5,145 nucleotides of DNA from an uncultured Bacteroidota bacterium (GTDB lineage: Bacteria > Bacteroidota > Rhodothermia > Rhodothermales > UBA10348): assembly GCA_937893205.1 (NCBI GenBank), contig CALBJU010000466.1, forward strand, positions 1-5,145, given 5' to 3'. Below the pieces are notes generated by a model, which searched no databases, was not told the DNA's origin, and saw nothing but the letters and a program-made list of their open reading frames with translations. A program made the position numbers and the translations under genes. Shown here one piece after another: positions 1 through 5,074 of this stretch (position 1 is the first letter of the stretch; each line of letters begins with the position of its first letter).

Positions 1-303
1 GGAGGCCCGATGAGTCACGGCTGTGTTCGGCTCGTCGACGAAGACGCCCAATGGATCTATAATTGGGCAGATGGCTGGAAGAAAGGCTCAACCGGATTTC
101 GCTCGGGACACGGCACGATCGCGAGTCCTGGTACTACTTTCCTCGTGATTGGAGATGATCCAGCGGGAAGTCCGCAGACCTTCTCAACAGAGAATCGGGT
201 ACCCAAGATCAATCAGACAGTCCTACCTTCTCACCCGTTCGACGTGCCCCCGGGAACGTCTCAGCAGAAATATTTCGACAGGATTCGCGGAACGCGCCCC
301 TAA
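1..303 (+). CDS. L,D-transpeptidase (YkuD domain), C-terminal fragment
   Basis: The visible 100 residues are the end of an L,D-transpeptidase, a periplasmic enzyme family that forms 3-3 crosslinks in peptidoglycan or attaches proteins to it through an active-site cysteine. The frame is open from base 1 and starts GGPMSHGCVRL, the family's catalytic signature: the cysteine is visible residue 8 and the conserved arginine residue 10. The ATG at base 10 lies inside this motif and is not a start; the true N-terminus and the upstream conserved histidine are outside the window. The strand TTFLVIGDD (about residues 47-55) fits the last beta strand of the fold. About 45 further residues, rich in Pro, Ser and Thr, form a tail of unknown role. 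The gene ends at TAA 301-303 and converges on lepB with 7 bp between stops. The family call is firm; the substrate (crosslinking or protein anchoring) cannot be told from this part. Confidence 0.9.
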   Translation, partial: GGPMSHGCVRLVDEDAQWIYNWADGWKKGSTGFRSGHGTIASPGTTFLVIGDDPAGSPQTFSTENRVPKINQTVLPSHPFDVPPGTSQQKYFDRIRGTRP

Positions 304-310
304 TGGCCAG

Positions 311-1447
311 CTACTTTATTCTGGAGAAAAGTCTTCTGAACCTGGGTAGCATGGAATTCTTGTCCCATGAAAAGTAGACCATCAGTGCCTTTCCGACTAC
401 GTGATCCATCGGCACGAACCCCCAAAAGCGGCTGTCCTCCGAATTGTCCCTGTTGTCCCCCATGACCCAGTAATAGTCCTGCTCGAAGGTATAATGAGTG
501 GCCGGTTGGCCATCAATCATGAACGTACCATCACCGGTCATTTGAGCTACATGTCCTTCATATCTGGTCATTACCGTTTCGTAAATGCGCCAACTTTCAC
601 TCGTCAGCTCAATCGAGACTCCCGCCTTTGGAATGGTAACGGGCCCATAATTATCGGGCGTCCACCCCTGGCCAGGTGGATACATAGCAGCGTCATAACC
701 CCGGCTGTAAGGAGCAACTGCCGGGTTTACGCTCTCAACCCACGGCCAAGCTGCAACAGTCTCTGCCGCGAGCTCGGTCGCGATAAGTTGGACAATGGAC
801 TGATTTGAAGTCTGAATGACCTCCGATATACCAAGCTCATCCAGCGCAGAACGATTCAATTGAATTCGTGGGTCAGATTTGTGAACCTCCCAGTACTGCT
901 GCATTCCTGCCATCAACTTCTGGCCCTCTCCATCGACGACCACTTGCTTGTCGACGACCTGAACGGTCTCTCCTGGCAGGCCCACCACTCTCTTGATGTA
1001 GTGCATCCGCCGCTCAATCACATCAACTTGATCTTTAGGCCAGTTGAACACTATCGCATCGCCGCGTTTCACGCTGGAGAAACCGGGAATGCGCATGTGG
1101 GGAAGCGTAAGTCCTTTCAGATATATGGGGGTGAACGGAATTCCGAGCGTCATAGGCGTGCGCGTTCCGTAATGCACCTTCGAAACGAACAGATAGTCAC
1201 CCACCAGGAGATTTTTTTCCATCGAGGGTGTGGGAATCTGAAACAGATCAAAGAACAGTGTGCGCAGGATTACCATCACGACGACAGCAAATACCATGGC
1301 ATCGAGCCATTCTCTGATCTTCCCCTTTTTGGGAGCGGATGCGCCCGATTCCTTTCCTGCCTTGTCGACGTCTCCTTTGCTGGACTGGCGACCAGCCTTT
1401 CGGTTTTTGCGCTCTTCCCTACGCGTCTCTGCTCGACTCTTTCCCAC
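311..1447 (-). CDS. lepB: Signal peptidase I (leader peptidase)
   Basis: This 378-residue membrane-bound serine protease removes signal peptides from proteins exported by Sec or Tat. A very basic, charged cytoplasmic stretch (residues 1-46) precedes one transmembrane helix (about 47-69). The S26 family boxes follow: box B, IPTPSMEKNLLVGD, with catalytic Ser75; box C, RGDAIVFNWP (129-137); box D, YIKRVVGLPGE, with the general-base Lys152; and box E, GDNRDNSEDSR (330-340). Between boxes D and E lies an insertion of about 165 residues containing DNYGPVTIPKAG (265-276), an element I associate with Bacteroidota-type enzymes; it makes the protein longer than the E. coli enzyme (324 residues) although it has one helix fewer. 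The start is GTG at 1447: AAGG at 1459-1456 sits 8 nt upstream, and no better in-frame start is seen. It is the last gene of the lepA operon, 10 nt after its neighbour. Both catalytic residues are intact, so it should be active. Confidence 0.96.
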   Translation of the reverse strand: MGKSRAETRREERKNRKAGRQSSKGDVDKAGKESGASAPKKGKIREWLDAMVFAVVVMVILRTLFFDLFQIPTPSMEKNLLVGDYLFVSKVHYGTRTPMTLGIPFTPIYLKGLTLPHMRIPGFSSVKRGDAIVFNWPKDQVDVIERRMHYIKRVVGLPGETVQVVDKQVVVDGEGQKLMAGMQQYWEVHKSDPRIQLNRSALDELGISEVIQTSNQSIVQLIATELAAETVAAWPWVESVNPAVAPYSRGYDAAMYPPGQGWTPDNYGPVTIPKAGVSIELTSESWRIYETVMTRYEGHVAQMTGDGTFMIDGQPATHYTFEQDYYWVMGDNRDNSEDSRFWGFVPMDHVVGKALMVYFSWDKNSMLPRFRRLFSRIK

Positions 1448-1455
1448 TACTCGTG

Positions 1456-1459
1456 CCTT
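1456..1459 (-). promoter_or_regulatory. Ribosome binding site of lepB
   Basis: AAGG on the minus strand lies 8 nt before the GTG start at 1447 and overlaps the TAA stop of the upstream gene. It supports GTG as the start and suggests translational coupling with the upstream exported-protein gene. The match to a Shine-Dalgarno is short. Confidence 0.5.
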
Positions 1460-2330
1460 ATTGTTGGTTTTTGGGTACGATTTCAGTTGACGGTGCTACG
1501 ACTGGCGCCGGTCTGCCCAGCCTGAGATCCGGGCGCTGGATACGCTCATCGAAAAATCTTGCTCCGTCATAGCCGGTCAAATACCACATTTGTTGGTCAT
1601 AATTGAAATAATAATCCGTGAATGGCTTACGGCTCGACTCGCGAAGGAGTTGCCCCAAGAATGAGCGTTTGATGACCTGAAGTTCGGAGCGAAAGCGCAT
1701 GTCAGCAGCGAGGACGATTCCTCTATCCCAGGGTCCATTGACATCCATCACAATGACATTTACCGAGTCATTGAGGACGAACCAGTACTCGAACTCGATG
1801 ACCTCATCCCTTGCAAGCGAATCAGGATACCCGACTTCTGCAAGTGTTATCGTTGGAGACCCGAACTGAAACTGAAGTCTGGCTCTCAAATCTGCGGTTT
1901 TCATCGTGTCCAGAGTGGATCTGGAATTGCTTCCAGTAAACGCCCACTTGGTGCTTGAGAACTGAGGCTTGTAAAGGGGCGCTCGGAGGCGTCCAATAAC
2001 GTCCCAGGAGTCTACGCTGAATGTTTCAAGAGCTGGCGGAAGAGAGGCAGCGAGGCGATCGTGTCGAATGTTTTCGATCCAGGCCCGCAACGTATCGCTG
2101 GCGACCTTCAGCAGCTCGGCGCTCCTCGGCGGCAGGCGTTGGATATATCCTCCCGTATCTCGGTCTGCCAGTTTCAGCGTTCGAACTTTTACAAAATAGT
2201 CGAGGAGGTCGGCCGAGCGCTGAGGCTGAGCCACCAGGTTATGTGCCGAAAAGAAACAAATGAGCAGCAGACCCGCCGCACTAGGAAAAAGGCTAATCTT
2301 CGAACGAACCGATGCGCTCACCTTCAGCAT
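1458..2330 (-). CDS. Exported protein of unknown function, between lepA and lepB
   Basis: I do not recognise this 290-residue protein. It has a clear Sec signal peptide: a basic start (K3, R9, K11), a hydrophobic core at about 17-29, and a likely signal peptidase I cut after LVA (A34). Cys25 is not in a lipobox (preceded by LLI), so a lipoprotein is unlikely. The mature part, about 256 residues, has no cysteine and no further membrane helix. A helix-like region (about 38-95) is followed by a beta-rich middle. Residues 157-208, containing FGSP, EFEYWFVLND and VNVIVMDVNGPWDRG, faintly recall the end of the GWxTD domain of Bacteroidota-like phyla, but the defining GWxTD motif is absent, so I do not use that name. 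An aromatic stretch, TDYYFNYDQQMWYLTGYDG (238-256), precedes a Pro/Val-rich tail. The ATG start has a GGAGG 7 nt upstream and lies 2 nt after the lepA stop. Its place before lepB suggests an envelope role, by context only. Confidence 0.88.
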   Translation of the reverse strand: MLKVSASVRSKISLFPSAAGLLLICFFSAHNLVAQPQRSADLLDYFVKVRTLKLADRDTGGYIQRLPPRSAELLKVASDTLRAWIENIRHDRLAASLPPALETFSVDSWDVIGRLRAPLYKPQFSSTKWAFTGSNSRSTLDTMKTADLRARLQFQFGSPTITLAEVGYPDSLARDEVIEFEYWFVLNDSVNVIVMDVNGPWDRGIVLAADMRFRSELQVIKRSFLGQLLRESSRKPFTDYYFNYDQQMWYLTGYDGARFFDERIQRPDLRLGRPAPVVAPSTEIVPKNQQ

Positions 2331-2332
2331 CC

Positions 2333-4138
2333 CTAATCCTCCAGGGAAAGAACCGCCAAAAAGGCCTCCTGGGGTACCTCGACACTACCGACTTGCTTCA
2401 TTCTCTTCTTCCCCTTTTTCTGCTTTTCGAGGAGTTTGCGCTTGCGAGAAATATCGCCGCCGTAGCATTTTGCTGTCACGTCTTTCCGAAGTGCCTTTAC
2501 AGTCTCTCTGGAGATGACCCGGGATCCAATGGCAGCCTGTATGGCAACGTCGAACATCTGTCGCGGAATGAGCTGCCGGAGTTTCTTTACGAGTTTACGA
2601 CCCATCTCGTAGGCCTTATCACGATGCACGATGGTGGAAAGCGCATCGACGGGCTCTCCATTGATCATTACGTCCAATTTAACCAGATGGCCGGCCCTGT
2701 AATCGAGATAATCGTAATCGAGTGAGGCGTAGCCGCGACTTATACTTTTAAGCTTGTCATAAAAATCAAAAACAATCTCGGCGAGCGGCAGGTGATACTC
2801 CAGACTTACTCGCTTTGAGTCGAGATACTGTGTATTGATGTACAGTCCACGCCGCTCCTGACACAACTGCATCATTCCCCCGATGTAATCAGAAGGCGTT
2901 ATTATTTCGGCTTTGACGAACGGCTCATGGATCGAGCTGATATCTCCCACCGAAGGCATCTTGGACGGGTTCTCCACCCCAATCCAGGTATCATCGGTTT
3001 GATGAACTTTGTAGTGGACATTGGGGACCGTCGTGATAATGTCCAATCCAAATTCTCGATCCAACCGTTCCTGCACGATTTCCATGTGCAGAAGTCCTAA
3101 AAACCCAACTCGAAATCCAAATCCAAGGGCAAGCGAGGTTTCTGGCTCGAACGTCAGGGCTGCGTCATTGAGTTGAAGCTTGTCCAACGATGAACGAAGC
3201 TCTTCAAATTCGTCCGAGACCGCGGGATAGACTCCAGAGAACACCATTGGTTTGACTTCTCGAAACCCGGAAATCGCTTCCGTAGCGCCGTTTATCCTCG
3301 TCGTAATGGTATCCCCGACCTGTGTATCCTTCACATCTTTTATTGAACCAATCACATAACCGACTTCGCCGGCAGACAGCGTATCGACGGGTTCCATTTT
3401 CAGGCGCAGTACGCCGATTTCTTCGGCCTCACACTCCTTCCCTGTGGCGATGAACCTTATTCCTTCCCGAGTGCTCAACTTCCCTTCAAATACTCGTGTG
3501 TACACAATCGAGCCTCGGTAGGTATTGAATACCGAATCGAAGATAAGAGCCTTCAGCGGAGCATTGACGTCCCCGCTCGGGGCGGGAATACGTTCAATAA
3601 TGGTCTCGAGAAGATCTTTGACGCCTTCACCTGTTTTCGCGCTGATGCGGCCTATGGAATCTGCGGAGTCACCAATAAGATTTTCTATGGTAGCTGCCAC
3701 CTCGTCTGGATTTGCGCCAGGAAGGTCTACTTTATTGAGGACTGGGATAATCTCCAGGTCCAGCTCCATGGCCATGAGCAAGTTCGAGATGGTCTGGGCT
3801 TCGATTCCCTGGGCGGCATCGACCACCAGAATGGCGCCCTCGCAGGCTTCAAGAGCACGTGACACCTCGTACGAAAAGTCGACATGACCTGGGGTGTCGA
3901 TTAGGTTCAGGACGTAATTGAGTCCATCAGACGCTGTGTAATTCATTCGAATCGCGTGGCTCTTGATGGTAATACCACGCTCCCGTTCAAGATCCATTGA
4001 ATCCAGAACCTGCTCCTGTAATTCACGCTTTGAAAGGGTCCCGGTCAATTCGAGCAATCTGTCCGCCAGTGTGCTCTTGCCGTGATCGATATGCGCGATA
4101 ATGCAGAAGTTTCGGATTCTGCTCTGGTCTGTGAGCAT
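2333..4138 (-). CDS. lepA: Elongation factor 4 (LepA), ribosomal GTPase
   Basis: LepA is a translational GTPase that binds the ribosome, is reported to back-translocate or remobilise stalled ribosomes, and has been linked to 30S assembly. From the ATG at 4138 it is 601 residues, the usual family length. The GTPase motifs are complete: G1 AHIDHGKS (15-22), G2 RGITIKS (54-60), G3 DTPGH (81-85, with the catalytic histidine), G4 NKVD (135-138) and G5 SAK (167-169). EF-G-like domains II, III and V follow, then the LepA-specific C-terminal domain (about 485-601) with the basic GGDISRKRKLLEKQKKGKK segment. The frame stays open up to a TTG at 4189, which would add 17 residues; I reject that start because the homologous N-terminus (DQSRIRNFCIIAHIDHGKS) begins just after the ATG and because the TTG lies in a probable -10 element. 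The Shine-Dalgarno of the ATG is weak. It is the first gene of the lepA-exported protein-lepB operon. Confidence 0.97.
   Translation of the reverse strand: MLTDQSRIRNFCIIAHIDHGKSTLADRLLELTGTLSKRELQEQVLDSMDLERERGITIKSHAIRMNYTASDGLNYVLNLIDTPGHVDFSYEVSRALEACEGAILVVDAAQGIEAQTISNLLMAMELDLEIIPVLNKVDLPGANPDEVAATIENLIGDSADSIGRISAKTGEGVKDLLETIIERIPAPSGDVNAPLKALIFDSVFNTYRGSIVYTRVFEGKLSTREGIRFIATGKECEAEEIGVLRLKMEPVDTLSAGEVGYVIGSIKDVKDTQVGDTITTRINGATEAISGFREVKPMVFSGVYPAVSDEFEELRSSLDKLQLNDAALTFEPETSLALGFGFRVGFLGLLHMEIVQERLDREFGLDIITTVPNVHYKVHQTDDTWIGVENPSKMPSVGDISSIHEPFVKAEIITPSDYIGGMMQLCQERRGLYINTQYLDSKRVSLEYHLPLAEIVFDFYDKLKSISRGYASLDYDYLDYRAGHLVKLDVMINGEPVDALSTIVHRDKAYEMGRKLVKKLRQLIPRQMFDVAIQAAIGSRVISRETVKALRKDVTAKCYGGDISRKRKLLEKQKKGKKRMKQVGSVEVPQEAFLAVLSLED
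2338..2342 (-). promoter_or_regulatory. Strong ribosome binding site inside the lepA 3' end
   Basis: GGAGG on the minus strand sits 7 nt before the ATG at 2330, within the last codons of lepA and just before its TAG stop (2335-2333). It fixes the start of the exported-protein gene and implies that ribosomes finishing lepA can re-initiate there. Confidence 0.75.
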
Positions 4139-4179
4139 GCAGGCTGAATTATCCTGAGACGAAAAGGAAAGATCGACGT

Positions 4180-4188
4180 ATAATACCA
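4180..4188 (-). promoter_or_regulatory. Candidate lepA operon promoter (extended -10)
   Basis: Reading the minus strand, TGGTATTAT matches the extended -10 form TGN-TATAAT with one mismatch. Transcription would start near 4173, giving a leader of about 35 nt before the ATG at 4138. No TTGACA-like -35 is seen 17 nt upstream, which is compatible with an extended -10 promoter. Promoters of Bacteroidota proper often follow a different consensus, so this is only a candidate. Confidence 0.38.
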
Positions 4189-4284
4189 ACCGATTGGGTC
4201 TGTTCCGTCCCGTTCGCTCTATGTGCGTTCGATACTGATGAATACGATCAACATTGCGACTGGATGACTGACACAGAAATCGAC

Positions 4285-4305
4285 ACTTAAAGTTTTACTT
4301 GAAGT
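4285..4305. repeat. Tandem pair of ACTT-N-AAGT palindromes
   Basis: ACTTAAAGT (4285-4293) and ACTTGAAGT (4297-4305) share the palindromic form ACTT-N-AAGT, and their starts lie 12 bp apart; the second extends to TACTT-G-AAGTA. This could be a tandem operator, roughly one helical turn apart, about 100 bp upstream of the lepA -10. The region is A+T-rich, so chance is possible. Confidence 0.3.
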
Positions 4306-4373
4306 ACACAGGCCTAAAAATCGCTGATTATTTTTTTGCCAATTTGCCAGCAACTGTCCGTCTTCAGCGTGAT

Positions 4374-4383
4374 GTACCGGTAC
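4374..4383. promoter_or_regulatory. 10-bp perfect palindrome upstream of the sigma gene
   Basis: GTACCGGTAC is a perfect palindrome ending 18 bp before the first TATACT box (4402), about where a -35 element would lie. That placement suits a repressor or activator site for the sigma gene promoter. No known regulator is identified. Confidence 0.3.
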
Positions 4384-4401
4384 CTAACACCTTGCGAGCC
4401 T

Positions 4402-4419
4402 TATACTAATCTATACTAA
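4402..4419 (+). promoter_or_regulatory. TATACTAA direct repeat, candidate -10 region of the sigma gene
   Basis: TATACTAA occurs at 4402-4409 and again at 4412-4419, exactly 10 bp apart. Each contains TATACT, close to the -10 consensus TATAAT. No good -35 stands 17 bp upstream of either; TTGCGA (4392-4397) is 14 bp from the second box. The repeat runs into the short inverted repeat AACTC-GT-GAGTT (4418-4429). A start near 4425 would leave a leader of about 80 nt carrying the hairpin at 4446-4470. This may be the sigma gene promoter, an operator, or both. Confidence 0.35.
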
Positions 4420-4445
4420 CTCGTGAGTTCCTTTAACAAAATGCC

Positions 4446-4470
4446 GAAATTGGGTAACAAGGCCAATTTC
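4446..4470 (+). repeat. 8-bp perfect inverted repeat before the sigma gene start
   Basis: GAAATTGG (4446-4453) and CCAATTTC (4463-4470) are exact reverse complements separated by 9 nt. The unit ends 33 bp before the ATG at 4504 and 20 bp before its Shine-Dalgarno. There is no T-run after it, so it is not an intrinsic terminator. It may be a DNA operator with half-sites 17 bp apart, or a hairpin in the 5' leader of the sigma mRNA. Confidence 0.45.
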
Positions 4471-4489
4471 CGTGTACTAACACCTGACT

Positions 4490-4494
4490 GAGGG
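4490..4494 (+). promoter_or_regulatory. Ribosome binding site of the sigma factor gene
   Basis: GAGGG lies 9 nt before the ATG at 4504, a reasonable spacing, and supports that start. Confidence 0.6.
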
Positions 4495-4503
4495 TAAGTT
4501 TTC

Positions 4504-5073
4504 ATGCGTTCCGTTTCGGAAGAGCAATTTCGAACCTGGGGTCATGGTCTTCGACAGGCTGATGCGAATTCCTTTGCGGAACTCTTCGATGCGACATACG
4601 ATCCGTTGCATCGATACGCTATGTACATCACTCGTGATAGCGTTTCTGCTTCGGACATATTGCAAGACGTCTATCTAAAGCTGTGGCAGGTACGAGATAC
4701 CATCGATCCAGATCGCTCCCTTCGGGCACTGATGTACCAGATGGTGCGGAATTATGCCCTCAATCATGAACGACAGAAAAAACGTCATGCCGCTGAAGCG
4801 ATAGAAGCGGATCACCACTCTGTCGGCTTTGACAATTTGAACGATGAGAAGTTGGATGCGGCCATTCTTGAACAAAAGATGAAAGAATGGATCGAGGCAA
4901 TGCCCATCAGACGCCGCGAGGCGTTCATGCTGAGTCGATTTGAAGGACTATCACATGAAGAAATCGCTGCCCTCATGGATCTCGCTCCGAAAACGGTAAA
5001 CAATCACATCGTACTGGCTCTCCAGCACATTAGAAGCAAGCTGGAAGCATACAGAAACCGAGAATCGGATTAG
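4504..5073 (+). CDS. ECF-family RNA polymerase sigma factor
   Basis: This 189-residue sigma-70 family protein has only regions 2 and 4, as in extracytoplasmic-function factors, which direct RNA polymerase to stress or transport genes and are usually held by an anti-sigma factor at the membrane. Region 2 (about 23-93) contains FAELFDATYDPLHRYA and the core-binding segment SASDILQDVYLKLWQ (48-62). A linker rich in charged residues (about 94-117) leads to region 4 (about 120-182), whose helix-turn-helix GLSHEEIAALMDLAPKTVNN (148-167) contacts the -35 element. The pattern resembles the Bacteroidota ECF group that usually pairs with FecR-like anti-sigma factors. The ATG has GAGGG 9 nt upstream and gives a complete N-terminus. 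The next gene begins 1 nt after the stop, so the two form an operon. The signal and target genes cannot be told from the window; no copy of a classical GGAAC-type ECF promoter was seen upstream, so there is no sign of autoregulation of that type. Confidence 0.93.
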   Translation: MRSVSEEQFRTWGHGLRQADANSFAELFDATYDPLHRYAMYITRDSVSASDILQDVYLKLWQVRDTIDPDRSLRALMYQMVRNYALNHERQKKRHAAEAIEADHHSVGFDNLNDEKLDAAILEQKMKEWIEAMPIRRREAFMLSRFEGLSHEEIAALMDLAPKTVNNHIVLALQHIRSKLEAYRNRESD

Positions 5074-5074
5074 C

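Larger units (their letters stand above)
4139..4503. other. Divergent intergenic region between lepA and the sigma factor gene
   Basis: This 365-bp stretch separates two genes transcribed away from each other and must hold both promoters. No convincing open frame, tRNA or structured-RNA signature was seen. It is more A+T-rich than the flanking genes in its middle and right part. It contains an extended -10 for lepA (4180-4188), a pair of ACTT-N-AAGT palindromes (4285-4305), a T7 run followed by a doubled TTTGCCA (4331-4349), a 10-bp palindrome (4374-4383), a TATACTAA direct repeat (4402-4419) running into a small palindrome (4418-4429), and an 8-bp inverted repeat (4446-4470). These are listed separately where worthwhile. 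Several such motifs within 190 bp of the sigma start suggest that it is a regulated promoter, though short motifs of this kind also arise by chance. Confidence 0.7.

Noticed and set aside
401..808. A 135-codon + strand frame over the 3' half of lepB
   Set aside because: It is antisense to the conserved box E region of lepB, has an unstructured-looking composition, and no upstream signal.
860..1525. A 221-codon open frame on the + strand, antisense to lepB
   Set aside because: It lies wholly over lepB and the end of the upstream gene, both strong calls on the other strand; its peptide has no recognisable domain and there is no clear ribosome binding site.
2254..2260. Lipobox around Cys25 of the exported protein
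   Set aside because: The residues before the cysteine are LLI; a lipobox needs a small residue directly before it, so cleavage at A34 by signal peptidase I is favoured.
2312..2725. A 137-codon + strand frame at the end of lepA
   Set aside because: It is antisense to the highly conserved C-terminal domain of LepA and is explained as a shadow frame.
3525..3887. A 120-codon + strand frame inside lepA
   Set aside because: It is antisense to the LepA GTPase domain; a composition rich in Ser, Arg and Met is typical of reverse-strand shadow frames.
4180..4206. ECF-type promoter for lepA (GGAAC at 4205-4201 in minus-strand sense, with CGTC downstream)
   Set aside because: The spacing between GGAAC and CGTC is about 22 nt, too long for the usual 16-17 nt of ECF promoters.
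4315..4337. Possible intrinsic terminator: A-rich stretch, then ATTATTTTTTT
   Set aside because: The only pairing is weak A-T pairing with a mismatch and no G-C stem, and no gene ends here on the + strand. An A+T-rich promoter-upstream tract is a simpler reading.
4477..4665. A 62-codon - strand frame covering the start of the sigma gene
   Set aside because: It overlaps the well-supported sigma factor gene, has no ribosome binding site worth the name and no recognisable features.
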